A DNA stretch of 64,000 nt from JACDAN01 sp036554945 (GCA_036554945.1 DATBMH010000044.1:1-64000), one strand, 5' to 3'. Shown: positions 34,781 through 43,453, counted from the stretch's first letter. A program made the numbers and translations. The notes: a model not told the origin generated them from the letters alone.

Positions 34781-34850
34781 CTCGGTCTCCTCTCCCCCCG
34801 TCTGCGGTTTCTGCGGGGGCATACGCCCGCGTCTGGCGAGCGGATTGCTA

Positions 34851-34873
34851 CGGGGTGGGGTAGCCCCACCCCG
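34851..34873. promoter_or_regulatory. perfect 10-bp hairpin between divergent FnIII and sigma genes
   Basis: CGGGGTGGGG and CCCCACCCCG flank a three-base loop. It lies in the 137-base gap upstream of both genes and may be a regulatory stem or an operator-like palindrome. It is nested within GCTAC...GTAGC. Confidence 0.5.
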
Positions 34874-34917
34874 CCGGCAGCGATGAGTTTGCGGCGGAAC
34901 ACGCGTCGTATGGCGTG

Positions 34918-35922
34918 ATGAGACAGGCAGCGACAGAGGCCGACGAGACCCTGGTCGCCGCGCGAGCGGGCGACGAGACGGCGTTCTCGGAGCTCGTCGA
35001 GGAGTACCGGCACGAGCTCCAGGTGCACTGCTACCGGATGCTCGGATCGCTGGAGGACTCCGAGGACCTCGTCCAGGAGACCTTCCTGCGCGCCTGGCGC
35101 AAGCGCGCGAGCTTCCGTGGCGACTCGTCCTTCCGCGCCTGGCTCTACGGCATCGCGACCAACGCGTGCCTCGACGCGCTCGCCCGGCGGCCGCGGGTGG
35201 CGCACCACGAGGGCGTTCGGCCGCAGGGCGAGGTGCCCTGGCTGCGGCCCTACCCGGATCGCCTGCTACCGGAGGCCGCGTCGGACGGCGAGCCGGAGGC
35301 CGAGCTCGTGGAGAAGGAGACGATCGAGCTGGCGTTCATCGCCACGATCCAGCTCCTGCCGCCGAGGCAGCGCGCCGTGCTGATCTCGCGGGACGTGCTC
35401 GGCTGGTCGGCCGCGGAGTGCGCCGCGCTCTTCGACACGAGCGTCGCGGCCGTGAACAGCGCGCTCCAGCGGGCCCGGGCGACGCTGAAGCGCCACCTGT
35501 CGCCGAGCCGGGTCGAATGGCCTTCCGCACCGGAGGCGAGTCGCGAGGAGCAGCGCCTGCTCGAGCGCTACATGGAGGCGACCGAGCGCGGGGACGCGAA
35601 GGCGATGGTGCAGCTTCTCCGCGAGGACGCGTTCTGCGCCATGCCGCCGGCCCCCGACTCCTGGATCGGCAACGAGGCGATCGTGCAGGCCTGGGTCGAC
35701 GGCGGCTTCGGCGACGACGACTGGGGGCACCTCCGCTGCGTGCTGACGCGTGCAAACGGACAGCCGGCCATCGCCGCCTACGTCAAGCGCGCCGGCGACA
35801 CGGAGTACCGTCCGCTCGCCCTCGACGTGCTCCGGATCGAGGATGGGACGGTCGTCGAGATCATGGTCTTCACGCTCGACGAGCGACTCGTCGCCGCCCT
35901 CGACCTGCCGCCGACGCTGTGA
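34918..35922 (+). CDS. ECF sigma factor with C-terminal SnoaL-like domain
   Basis: The 334-aa protein has sigma-70 region 2 (about 15-85: HELQVHCYRMLGSLEDSEDLVQETFLRAWR) and region 4 (about 140-195: LPPRQRAVLISRDVLGWSAAECAALFDTSVAAVNSALQRAR). An NTF2/SnoaL-like domain follows (about 210-334: RYMEATERGDAKAMVQLLREDAFCAMPP). This architecture resembles the SigX5/TIGR02960-like sigma-70 families, whose C-terminal domain is thought to act in place of an anti-sigma factor. ATG 34918 is used; GTG 34915 is one codon earlier. It overlaps the cupin gene at TGATG. Confidence 0.87.
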   Translation: MRQAATEADETLVAARAGDETAFSELVEEYRHELQVHCYRMLGSLEDSEDLVQETFLRAWRKRASFRGDSSFRAWLYGIATNACLDALARRPRVAHHEGVRPQGEVPWLRPYPDRLLPEAASDGEPEAELVEKETIELAFIATIQLLPPRQRAVLISRDVLGWSAAECAALFDTSVAAVNSALQRARATLKRHLSPSRVEWPSAPEASREEQRLLERYMEATERGDAKAMVQLLREDAFCAMPPAPDSWIGNEAIVQAWVDGGFGDDDWGHLRCVLTRANGQPAIAAYVKRAGDTEYRPLALDVLRIEDGTVVEIMVFTLDERLVAALDLPPTL

Positions 35923-36197
35923 TGCCTCCGCCCGGCTTCGAGGTCCGGGCGGTCTCGGTCGAGCCCGGCAGCGACCGCATCTACCACCGCGACGAGTGGC
36001 GCGACGCGCTCGTCGTCGTCGTCCAGGGCGAGATCGAGCTGGACTGCCGCGACGGCAAGCGGCAGCGTCTCGCTCACGGCGACGTCCTCTGGCTGACCGG
36101 GCTTCCGGTGCGCGCGATCCGCAACCGCCGCTCGGAGCCCGCCCTCCTCGTCGCCATCGCCCGCGGCGCACGCCCCGGGGAGACCCCCAGGGCGTGA
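35922..36197 (+). CDS. small cupin-fold protein
   Basis: The 91-aa protein is one cupin barrel: YHRDEWRDALVVVVQGEIELDCRDGKRQRLAHGDVLWLTGLPVRAIRN. The metal-binding His/Glu set is incomplete (no GxxxxHxH), so ligand binding without metal is likely. It starts inside the sigma-factor stop (TGATG), so it is cotranscribed and possibly a partner or downstream effector of that sigma factor. No independent function is evident. Confidence 0.72.
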   Translation: MPPPGFEVRAVSVEPGSDRIYHRDEWRDALVVVVQGEIELDCRDGKRQRLAHGDVLWLTGLPVRAIRNRRSEPALLVAIARGARPGETPRA

Positions 36198-36210
36198 CCG
36201 GTGCTCGGCG

Positions 36211-36420
36211 CTAGCCGAGCTGGGCGAGGCGCTCGCGGTACTCCTCGTGCGTGAGCTCTCCGCGGGCGAAGCGCTCGGCCAGGATCTTCCGGGCGCTGTC
36301 GAGACCGCCGTCGTCCGGCCGCCGCCAGCGGCGGCTCAGGAACCAGACGGCTGCGACAATCACGGCGATCCAGAGGATCGGCCAGATCGGCCACCATGCG
36401 TGGCTGTCTGCAATCAGCAT
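36211..36420 (-). CDS. 69-aa SHOCT-domain membrane protein
   Basis: The protein has one membrane segment (about 8-30) followed by a SHOCT motif (ILAERFARGELTHEEYRERLAQL) at the C-terminus. SHOCT modules are short oligomerisation or binding motifs often seen in small exported or membrane proteins. It lies just after the MMPL gene with the same orientation (four bases apart), implying coexpression. ATG 36420 is chosen because a GC-run ribosome-binding site precedes it; an upstream start at 36462 would add 14 residues. Confidence 0.72.
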   Translation of the reverse strand: MLIADSHAWWPIWPILWIAVIVAAVWFLSRRWRRPDDGGLDSARKILAERFARGELTHEEYRERLAQLG

Positions 36421-36424
36421 CGCG

Positions 36425-38530
36425 TCACCCCCTCTCTGCTGCGGTCGCAGGAACGGGCTCACCGTCGAGCCGGGGCAGGATGCGGTCGAGCCAGCGCGGC
36501 GTCCACCAGTTCGCCCGGCCCATGAGCTGCATGACGGCCGGGACGAGCACCATCCGGACGATCGTCGCGTCCACGAGGATCGCCGTCGCCATCCCGACGC
36601 CCATCAGCTTCAGGAACACCTCGGTGCTGAAGACGAAGGCGAGGAAGACCACGACCATGATCGCCGCGGCCGCGGTGATCACCCGCGCCGTCCGCGCCAG
36701 CCCCTCCGAGACCGCGCTGTGGGTCTCGCCGGTGCGCTGGTACGCCTCCCTGATCCGCGAGAGCAGGAAGACCTCGTAGTCCATCGACAGCCCGAAGAGG
36801 ATCGCGAACATCATCACGGGGATGAAGGGCGGCACGGGCGTGTCCGTGTCGACGCCGACCAGGCTCCCGAACCAGCCGCCCTCCGCCGCCAGGGCCACGA
36901 CGCCGTAGGCGGCGCCGACGGAGAGCAGGTTCATCACACCCGCCTTGAGCGCGATGAGCGGCGCCCGGAAGGCGAGCAGGAGCAGGATGATCGAGAGGAC
37001 GACGACGCCGCCGATGAACAGCGGGATCCGCCCCTCGATGTACTCGCTCTGGTCGACGAACGCGGCCGTCAGCCCTCCGACGTGGACGCCCGGGCCCGCG
37101 ACGTCGCGGAGCCGATGCACCAGGTCGGAGGTCTCGGCGTCCTGCGGCGAGGTCGTCGGCATCACGGAGATGAGCGCGGCCTCGCCGTCCGGGCTCCGTC
37201 GGACCGGAGTCACGAACGACACGCCGTCCTCGCTCCGCATGCGCCGAGCGACGTCCTCGAGCGACGAGGGATCCTCGGAGACGACAACCAGCGGCCCGCT
37301 CGAGCCGGGGCCGAAGCCGCGGCTCACCAGCTCGTAGGCCGAGCGCGTCGACGAGCCGTCCGGGTCGTTGCCCTCGTCGGGGAAGCCGTAGCGGAGGCCG
37401 AGCACCGGCAGGGTCAGGAGGACGAGCACCGCCGCACCTGCCAGGGCAGCCGTCCCCGCACGGCGCTGGATCAGCTTGCTCCAGCGGGTCGCGAGCGTGC
37501 CGCCGCCGGTGCGCAGCGACCGGCCGAGGCCCGGGATCCGCAGACGGTCGACGCGCCGCCCGAAGATCGCCAGGAGCGCAGGCAGCAGGGTGATCGACGC
37601 GAGCACGACGACCAGGACGGCAAGGCTCGCCGAGATCGCGACGCCGTACAGGAACGAGACGCCCATGAGCATCAGGCCGAGCATCGAGATGACGACCGTC
37701 CCACCGGCGACGACCACGCTGCGCCCGGCGGTCGTGAGCGCCTCGGCGAGCGCGGCCCGTTCGTCGGCGCCGTCGAGCATCGCCGTGCGGAACCGCGTGA
37801 GGATCAGCAGCGCGTAGTCGATCCCGACGCCGATGCCGATCAGCCCGGCGACGGCCGGCGCGAAGTCCGGCGTGTCGACGAGCAGCGCGACGATCCCGAT
37901 CAGGCTCGCCGAGATGCCGAGCCCGAAGATCGCCACGAGCAGAGGCAGCCCTGCGGCCACGACGGAGCCGAACGCGATCAGCAGGACGAACGCGGCCGCG
38001 AGCAGGCCCATCAGCTCGGGCGGCTGGCCTTCCTGCGCGTTCCGGATCAGCATGCCGCCGAGCTCGACGCGGAGCCCCTCGTCCGAGGCGTCCTCGGCGA
38101 GGTCGAGCAGGCGCTCGCCCGACGCGTTCTCGATGTCCATCGCCGGGCGGTCGAGCGGCAGCTGGACCAGCCCGATGGTGCCGTCGCGGGAGTAGCGAGG
38201 CTCGGACGCGCCGGCGATGCCGTCGACGCGTTGCGCGTCGGCGAGCAGCCGGTCGATCGGCGGTTGAGCCTGACGGGCGCCTGCCGGCGCCTCCCAGACG
38301 ACGTTGACGCTGTCGCCGGAGCTTCCTGCGAAGTGCTTCTCGAGCAGATCCGTGGCCGCCTTGCTTTCGCTGCCGGGCGTGCCGAACTCGACGCCGAACT
38401 CGCCTGCGAGCTGCGGGACGATCACCAGGGCCGCCGCGAGGGTGGCGACCCACGCCAGGACGACGGTCCAACGGCGGCGGTAGGTCAGATCTGCGAGACG
38501 TGCGAGACGAGATGTGTGTGAGGTAGCCAT
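36425..38530 (-). CDS. MMPL/RND-type membrane transporter
   Basis: The 701-aa protein has 11-12 membrane helices in two repeats, each with an external loop of about 150 residues. Transmembrane motifs include GIGVGIDYALLILTRFRTAM in the first repeat and FGLSMDYEVFLLSRIREAY in the second, the paired Asp-Tyr dyads of proton-driven MMPL transporters. Substrates are usually lipids or drugs. TACCGT lies seven bases before the ATG, so it is probably leaderless. It is divergent from the histidine kinase, which could regulate it. Confidence 0.9.
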   Translation of the reverse strand: MATSHTSRLARLADLTYRRRWTVVLAWVATLAAALVIVPQLAGEFGVEFGTPGSESKAATDLLEKHFAGSSGDSVNVVWEAPAGARQAQPPIDRLLADAQRVDGIAGASEPRYSRDGTIGLVQLPLDRPAMDIENASGERLLDLAEDASDEGLRVELGGMLIRNAQEGQPPELMGLLAAAFVLLIAFGSVVAAGLPLLVAIFGLGISASLIGIVALLVDTPDFAPAVAGLIGIGVGIDYALLILTRFRTAMLDGADERAALAEALTTAGRSVVVAGGTVVISMLGLMLMGVSFLYGVAISASLAVLVVVLASITLLPALLAIFGRRVDRLRIPGLGRSLRTGGGTLATRWSKLIQRRAGTAALAGAAVLVLLTLPVLGLRYGFPDEGNDPDGSSTRSAYELVSRGFGPGSSGPLVVVSEDPSSLEDVARRMRSEDGVSFVTPVRRSPDGEAALISVMPTTSPQDAETSDLVHRLRDVAGPGVHVGGLTAAFVDQSEYIEGRIPLFIGGVVVLSIILLLLAFRAPLIALKAGVMNLLSVGAAYGVVALAAEGGWFGSLVGVDTDTPVPPFIPVMMFAILFGLSMDYEVFLLSRIREAYQRTGETHSAVSEGLARTARVITAAAAIMVVVFLAFVFSTEVFLKLMGVGMATAILVDATIVRMVLVPAVMQLMGRANWWTPRWLDRILPRLDGEPVPATAAERG

Positions 38531-38537
38531 GGCCGCG

Positions 38538-38543
38538 ACGGTA
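38538..38543 (-). promoter_or_regulatory. -10 element (TACCGT) of leaderless MMPL transcript
   Basis: Minus-strand TACCGT ends seven bases before ATG 38530. Confidence 0.5.
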
Positions 38544-38641
38544 GGAGCGCCGACCACCGAGCCACAACGCCCTCAGGGAGGAGCTTCGGGATCCTCCTGC
38601 GGGGGTACAGAGACCACCCGCAGGTGGTACGAGACCGCGGC

Positions 38642-38647
38642 TACGCT
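38642..38647 (+). promoter_or_regulatory. -10 element (TACGCT) of leaderless histidine-kinase operon
   Basis: TACGCT ends six bases before ATG 38654; no ribosome-binding site is present. Confidence 0.5.
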
Positions 38648-38653
38648 CGCGTC

Positions 38654-39793
38654 ATGCGCAGGGAACGCGCGATCGACATCGGGATCGCGCTCGCCGTCTT
38701 CGCGCTGACGCTCGCGACCCTCTCCAGCGGCGGCGTGTCCGGCGACGACGACGCGCGAGACCTCGACGGGCTCGGCGTGGCGCTGGCGGCCGTCGCCTCG
38801 CTCCCGCTCGTGGCCCGCCGCCGGTCGCCGCTCGCAGTGTTCGTCGTCACCGCGATCGCCAGCGCCGCTATCAACCTCGTCGGCTACCCGGCGGGCCCGC
38901 CCGTCGGTCCCACGGTCGCGCTCTTCTTCGTCGGGCTGTACGGAGACGGGCCCCGGCAGAGCGGGCGGCTGACAGCCGGAGTCATCGGCCTCTTCTTCCT
39001 CGTCCACGTCGTCGCGGCCAGCTACGGGCGCGGCGAGTCGCCAGTGGTGCCGATGCTCTTCGGTGCGCTGGTCTGGGGCGGCGCCTGGGTGCTCGGAGAC
39101 CGGGTCCGGCTGCGGCGCGACCGGGTCTCGGAGCTCGAGCAGCGCGCCCGGCGCGCCGAGCGGGACGCGCAGCGCGAGCGGGAACTCGCGGCGGCCGAGG
39201 AGCGCACGCGCATCGCACGGGACCTCCACGACTCGGCCGGCCATGCGATCAACGTCATCCTCGTGCAGGCCGGCGCGGCCCGACTCCTGGCGGAGAAGGA
39301 CCCGGCGCAGTCCCGCGAGGCGCTTGCGACGATCGAGAGCCTCGCGCGTGAGACGCTGACCGAGATCGACGGACTGGTACGGGCGCTCCGCGAGGACGAG
39401 GACCGGCCCCAGGCGCCGATCGGGCTGGCCGCGGTGGACGGGCTCGTCCAGCGCCATCGCGATGCGGGGCTCGTCGTCGACCTCGAGGTGAGCGGCGACC
39501 GCAGGCCACTGCCTCCGGCCACGGATCAGGCCGCCTACCGCATCCTCCAGGAGTCGCTGACGAACGCGCTGCGCCACGGAAGCGGCAGCGCCGGCGTCGC
39601 GCTCGTTTACGGCGACGACCGGATCGAGATCATGGTCGACAACCCCGCGCCGCCGGACGGATCGCCCGCAGAGGGCCATGGGCTCGTCGGGATGCGAGAG
39701 CGCGCGTCGCTGCTCGGCGGCACCGTCTCGCACGAGTCGGCGAACGGGCGCTTCCGGGTGCACGCCGTGCTGCCGTGTCGGAGCGAGCAGTGA
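38654..39793 (+). CDS. HisKA_3 sensor histidine kinase
   Basis: The 379-aa protein has about four membrane helices (1-150), a coiled linker (ARRAERDAQRERELAAAEERT), the HisKA_3 phosphoacceptor in RIARDLHDSAGHAINVI and a HATPase_c domain (EGHGLVGMRERASLLGG). It has no obvious external sensor. ATG 38654 is chosen by the adjacent -10 element, not the upstream GTG/ATG starts. The start of the response regulator overlaps its end (GTGA). Confidence 0.9.
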   Translation: MRRERAIDIGIALAVFALTLATLSSGGVSGDDDARDLDGLGVALAAVASLPLVARRRSPLAVFVVTAIASAAINLVGYPAGPPVGPTVALFFVGLYGDGPRQSGRLTAGVIGLFFLVHVVAASYGRGESPVVPMLFGALVWGGAWVLGDRVRLRRDRVSELEQRARRAERDAQRERELAAAEERTRIARDLHDSAGHAINVILVQAGAARLLAEKDPAQSREALATIESLARETLTEIDGLVRALREDEDRPQAPIGLAAVDGLVQRHRDAGLVVDLEVSGDRRPLPPATDQAAYRILQESLTNALRHGSGSAGVALVYGDDRIEIMVDNPAPPDGSPAEGHGLVGMRERASLLGGTVSHESANGRFRVHAVLPCRSEQ

Positions 39794-40467
39794 CCGGCGA
39801 GCGCGTTCGCGTCCTGCTGGTGGACGACGACGACCTGATGCGCGCGGGCCTGCGCGCGGTGCTCTCGAGCGACGACGGGATCGAGGTCGCGGGCGAGGCG
39901 GGAGACGGCGGCGAGGCATTGGCGTTCGTCAGGACGACAGGTCCCCACGTCGTCCTCATGGACATCCGCATGCCCGGCGTGGACGGGATCTCGGCGACGC
40001 GCGAGCTCCTAGCCGAGTCGCCGGAGGTCAAGGTGCTCGTCCTCACGACGTTCGAGGACGACGAGTACATCTTCGACGCCCTCAGCGCCGGCGCCTCGGG
40101 GTTCCTCCTCAAGCGGACGCAGCCCGAGGACCTGATCGACGCCATCCACACGGTGGCGGACGGCGACTCGCTGCTCTCGCCGTCCGTGACCCGGCGCGTG
40201 ATCGACCGGATGGCGACGCAGCCGGTCGCCGGCCTGTCCGGGGCGCGCCTCGAGGACCTGACGCCGCGCGAGCGCGAGGTGCTCGAGCTGATCGGCCGGG
40301 GGCTCTCGAACCGCGAGATCGCCGACGAGTTCGTGATCGAGGAGTCCACTGTGAAGACCCACGTCAAGCGGATCCTCACGAAGCTCGGGCTCCGCGATCG
40401 TGTCCAGGCGGTGATCCTCGCGTACGAGACCGGCCTCATCCGTCCAGGCCCGAAGCCGGACAGGTAG
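39790..40467 (+). CDS. NarL/LuxR-type response regulator
   Basis: The 225-aa protein has a receiver domain with VLLVDDDDLM, phosphoacceptor Asp in VVLMDIRMPG and Lys in GFLLKRTQ, and a LuxR DNA-binding domain (LTPREREVLELIGRGLSNREIADEF). It is the cognate of the kinase, and the next genes are a DrrAB-like exporter, its probable target. GTG 39790 overlaps the kinase stop; an upstream GTG at 39775 would add five residues. Confidence 0.92.
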   Translation: MTGERVRVLLVDDDDLMRAGLRAVLSSDDGIEVAGEAGDGGEALAFVRTTGPHVVLMDIRMPGVDGISATRELLAESPEVKVLVLTTFEDDEYIFDALSAGASGFLLKRTQPEDLIDAIHTVADGDSLLSPSVTRRVIDRMATQPVAGLSGARLEDLTPREREVLELIGRGLSNREIADEFVIEESTVKTHVKRILTKLGLRDRVQAVILAYETGLIRPGPKPDR

Positions 40468-40477
40468 GTTGAAGCGC

Positions 40478-41449
40478 GTGGCCGATTCTGCCGTCGCGGT
40501 CGAAACGCAGGGCCTGCGCAAGCGCTACGGCGACGTCGAGGCGCTTCGGGGCATCGACCTCCGGGTCGAGGCTGGGATGGTCTTCGGCCTCCTCGGGCCC
40601 AACGGCGCCGGGAAGACGACCGCGGTCCGGATCCTCACGACGCTCCTCCGGGCGGACGAGGGCTCCGCGAGGGTCGCCGGCTTCGACGTCGTGCGCGAGC
40701 CGGCGCAGGTCCGCCGGCACATCGGGCTCGCGGGCCAGTACGCCGCCGTCGACGAGAACCTGTCCGGCTTCGAGAACCTCGAGATGGTCGGCCGCCTGTA
40801 CCACCTCGGCCGCGGCCCCTCGCGTCAGCGCGCCAACGAGCTCCTCGCCGACTTCGAGCTCGACGAGGCCGGCGCCCGGCTGGTCCGCACCTACTCCGGA
40901 GGCATGCGCCGCCGCCTCGATCTCGCCGCCGCGCTCGTGGCCCGGCCGCCCGTCCTCTTCCTCGACGAGCCGACCACGGGGCTCGACATCCGCAGCCGCA
41001 TGGGCCTCTGGGACGCCATGGAGGCGCTCGTCGCCGGCGGGACGACGGTCCTGCTGACGACGCAGTACCTGGACGAGGCGGACCGGCTCGCCGACCGGAT
41101 CGCCGTCATCGACCGCGGCCTCGTGATCGCGGAGGGGACCTCCGACGACCTGAAGGCCCGCGTCGGGGGCGACCGGCTCGAGATCCACCTCTGCGACGGC
41201 CACCGCGGCGAGGAGGCGATTCCCGTGCTCTCGTCGATCGCGAGCGAGCCGCCGTCCGCGGACAACGGCGTCGTCAGCGTTCCCCTGCAGGAGCGGAGCG
41301 GCGCCATCGCCGAGGCCGTCCGCCGCCTGGACGACGCGGGGATCACCATCGACGACATCGCCGTGCGCAGGCCGACGCTCGACGACGTGTTCCTGCGGCT
41401 GACCGGCCACGCCGCCGAGCAGGAGGAAGAGGAGGTCGAGGCGCGATGA
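40478..41449 (+). CDS. DrrA-like ABC exporter ATPase
   Basis: The 323-aa ATPase has Walker A LLGPNGAGKTTA, the drug-exporter motif LAGQYAAVDENLSGFENLEM, signature TYSGGMRRRLDLAA and Walker B VLFLDEPTTGLD. The C-terminal domain (about 220-323) has the typical RPTLDDVFLRLTG end. DrrA-type ATPases power export of anthracycline-like drugs, but no biosynthetic genes are nearby, so self-resistance is not implied. GTG 40478 has TAGGTT seven bases upstream. A TTG at 40469 would add three residues. Confidence 0.9.
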   Translation: MADSAVAVETQGLRKRYGDVEALRGIDLRVEAGMVFGLLGPNGAGKTTAVRILTTLLRADEGSARVAGFDVVREPAQVRRHIGLAGQYAAVDENLSGFENLEMVGRLYHLGRGPSRQRANELLADFELDEAGARLVRTYSGGMRRRLDLAAALVARPPVLFLDEPTTGLDIRSRMGLWDAMEALVAGGTTVLLTTQYLDEADRLADRIAVIDRGLVIAEGTSDDLKARVGGDRLEIHLCDGHRGEEAIPVLSSIASEPPSADNGVVSVPLQERSGAIAEAVRRLDDAGITIDDIAVRRPTLDDVFLRLTGHAAEQEEEEVEAR

Positions 41450-42219
41450 GCGAGCTCCACTACGCGGTCGGTGACACGATGGTTCTCGCGAAGCGCAGCC
41501 TCAAGCGGATCCCGCGCCAGCCCGACCTGCTGGTCGGCTTCACGATCCAGCCGATCATGTTCGTGCTGCTGTTCGTGTACGTCTTCGGCGGCGCGATCGA
41601 CACCGGGCCGCTCGACTACGTCGACTTCCTGATCCCCGGGATCATCGTCCAGTCGATGGTCTTCGGCGGCTTCGTGACCGCCCTCGGCCTCGCGGAGGAC
41701 CTCAAGAAGGGCCTGATCGACCGCTTCCGGTCGCTGCCGATGTGGGGCCCGGCCGTGATCTCCGGGCGGATCCTCGCCGACGTCGGGACGAACGTCATCC
41801 AGCTCGTGATCATGTTCACCGTCGGGATCGTCGCCGGCTTCCGGTTCGACTCGAGCGCCGCAGAGATCGTCGCCGGGATGGCGCTGCTCCTGCTGATCGG
41901 CTACGCATTCTCGTGGGTGTTCGCGTTCATCGGGCTCTCCTCGTCGTCGCCCGAGGCGTCGAACGCCTACGGCTTCACGATCCTCTTCCCGCTCACGTTC
42001 ATCTCGTCCGCGTTCGTCCCGGTCGAGACGATGCCGGACTGGCTGCAGCCGATCGCCGAGCACAACCCGTTCACGACGATGGTCGACGCCGCCCGCGCGC
42101 TCTTCCTCGGGACCCCGGCGGGGAACAGCATCTGGCTCGCCGTGGTCTGGTCGCTGCTGATCATCGCGGTCTTCAGCGTGCTCTCGGTGTGGCGGTACCG
42201 CCGCGCCGTCGGCCGCTAG
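41446..42219 (+). CDS. DrrB-like ABC-2 permease
   Basis: The 257-aa protein has six membrane helices and the ABC-2 pattern QPDLLVGFTIQPIMFVLLFVYVFG near residues 25-48, then LIDRFRSLPMWGPAVISGRILAD. It forms the membrane half of the exporter with the preceding ATPase (ATGA overlap). Regulation by the upstream two-component system is inferred from gene order. The stop shares CTAG with the convergent orphan response regulator. Confidence 0.9.
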   Translation: MSELHYAVGDTMVLAKRSLKRIPRQPDLLVGFTIQPIMFVLLFVYVFGGAIDTGPLDYVDFLIPGIIVQSMVFGGFVTALGLAEDLKKGLIDRFRSLPMWGPAVISGRILADVGTNVIQLVIMFTVGIVAGFRFDSSAAEIVAGMALLLLIGYAFSWVFAFIGLSSSSPEASNAYGFTILFPLTFISSAFVPVETMPDWLQPIAEHNPFTTMVDAARALFLGTPAGNSIWLAVVWSLLIIAVFSVLSVWRYRRAVGR

Positions 42220-42842
42220 TCGGCCAGCAGGCCGCGCTCCATCGCGTAGCGCACGAGGCCGGCACGGCTCGAGAGCCGCAGCTTCTGCATCACGTGGGCG
42301 CGGTGCGTCTCGACGGTCCGGATCGAGAGCTCGAGCTCGTCGGCGATCTCGTTGTTCGTGTGCCCGAGCGCCAGGAGACGGAGGACCTCCCGCTGCCGCG
42401 CCGTCAGCCGGTCGTCGTCCAGGCCCGCCCGCTGCCGGGTCTCCGAGGCGATGATCCGCGCGCCCAGGTCCGGATCGACGTACCACTCGCCCGCCGCAAG
42501 CGCGCGCACGGCGGCGACGATCGCCGTGTCGGATGCGCCGTCGGAGACGAACCCGCTCGCGCCCGCACCGAACGCCGCGCGAACCGCTGCCGGGTCGTCC
42601 CGCGCCGAGACGACGAGCGCCCTGCTCTCGGGTGCCTCGCCGAGCAGCGTGGGAAGGGCCTCGCCGGCCAGCGAGCCGCGGCAGTCGACGAGGATCACGT
42701 CAGGCTGCTGCAGCCGCGCCTCGAGGACAGCCTCGCGAAGGTCCTCCGCCTCGGCGATCCCCGCCGCCTGCGGGCCCAGCAGGCGCTTGAAGCCGGAGCG
42801 CGCGGCGGGGTCGCTGCCGAGGATCAGGATCCGCGGGGTCAC
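42216..42842 (-). CDS. orphan LuxR-type response regulator with degenerate receiver
   Basis: The 208-aa protein has a receiver-like domain and a LuxR domain (about 145-205: LTARQREVLRLLALGHTNNEIADEL). In the receiver, Asp53 (VILVDCRGS) is present, but the N-terminal acidic pair is reduced to one Asp (GSDPAA) and the conserved Lys is Ser100 (GFVSDGAS). Phosphorelay is therefore doubtful. It has no kinase next to it. The GTG start overlaps the TetR stop by four bases (GTGA), so TetR and this protein form an operon. Confidence 0.8.
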   Translation of the reverse strand: MTPRILILGSDPAARSGFKRLLGPQAAGIAEAEDLREAVLEARLQQPDVILVDCRGSLAGEALPTLLGEAPESRALVVSARDDPAAVRAAFGAGASGFVSDGASDTAIVAAVRALAAGEWYVDPDLGARIIASETRQRAGLDDDRLTARQREVLRLLALGHTNNEIADELELSIRTVETHRAHVMQKLRLSSRAGLVRYAMERGLLAD

Positions 42843-43414
42843 CGCCGGGTCACCGTGTCGAGCAGGCTGTCCAGGTAGTCGTCGAGCTTCCGGCCCGACG
42901 GCAGGACGGCGCCGGCTGCTTGCTGGAGCGAGAAGAACCCGAGGAACGCGGTGTAGATGATCAGCGCCCGGTGGTCGGCGGCCTCCTCGTCGAAGCCGAG
43001 CTCCATCAGCGTCTCGCGGACGAACGCGAGCCGGCGGCGCGACGCCCGCCGCAGGACGGCGGCCGCTCGCCTGTGCGGCGGCTCGGAGGCGAGCGCGGCC
43101 TCGATGCGACCGGCGCGCGGGTTGGCGATGGCGATCGCGAAGAGGCGGCGGAGCCGGTCCTTCGGATCGGCCAGCGGCCGGAGCTCCTCGATGATCGCCT
43201 CGGTGCGGGTCTGCTCCCAGAGGTCGAACGCGGCCTCGAGCAGGGCGGCCCGGTCGGCGAAGTGCCAGTAGAAGCTGCCCTTCGACGCGCCGACCTTCGG
43301 CGCCAGCGCCTCCACGGCGACCGAGGAGAGGCCGCCCTCCGCGATCGCGTCGAGCGCGGCGGCCACCCAGTCGGCCGGCGTGAGCCGAGTCCTCGTCGGC
43401 GTCGTCGCGACCAT
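42839..43414 (-). CDS. TetR/AcrR family regulator
   Basis: The 191-aa protein has an N-terminal TetR helix-turn-helix (about 10-58: LTPADWVAAALDAIAEGG, VGASKGSFYWHFADRAALLEAAF) and a helical ligand domain. The ATG overlaps an operator-like palindrome (43414-43425), suggesting autorepression. It is cotranscribed with the degenerate response regulator and divergent from the SGNH hydrolase gene, which it probably represses. Confidence 0.87.
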   Translation of the reverse strand: MVATTPTRTRLTPADWVAAALDAIAEGGLSSVAVEALAPKVGASKGSFYWHFADRAALLEAAFDLWEQTRTEAIIEELRPLADPKDRLRRLFAIAIANPRAGRIEAALASEPPHRRAAAVLRRASRRRLAFVRETLMELGFDEEAADHRALIIYTAFLGFFSLQQAAGAVLPSGRKLDDYLDSLLDTVTRR

Positions 43415-43430
43415 ACGGTGCCGTACGGTA
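43414..43430. promoter_or_regulatory. putative TetR operator
   Basis: TACGGTGCCGTA is an exact palindrome with a 2-base centre. It overlaps CCGTACGG, a second palindrome, and TACGGT is repeated after ten bases. The site sits over the TetR start codon and the minus -10 TACCGT (43425-43430), in the 39-base gap to the divergent hydrolase. Confidence 0.55.
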
Positions 43431-43440
43431 ACGCCTCGCC

Positions 43441-43446
43441 TATCGT
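43441..43446 (+). promoter_or_regulatory. -10 element (TATCGT) of leaderless SGNH gene
   Basis: TATCGT ends seven bases before ATG 43454. Confidence 0.5.
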
Positions 43447-43453
43447 CTGGCCA

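Noticed and set aside
36251..38521. Open frame of 756 codons antisense to MMPL
   Set aside because: Shadow frame with low complexity; the MMPL transporter on the minus strand is unambiguous.
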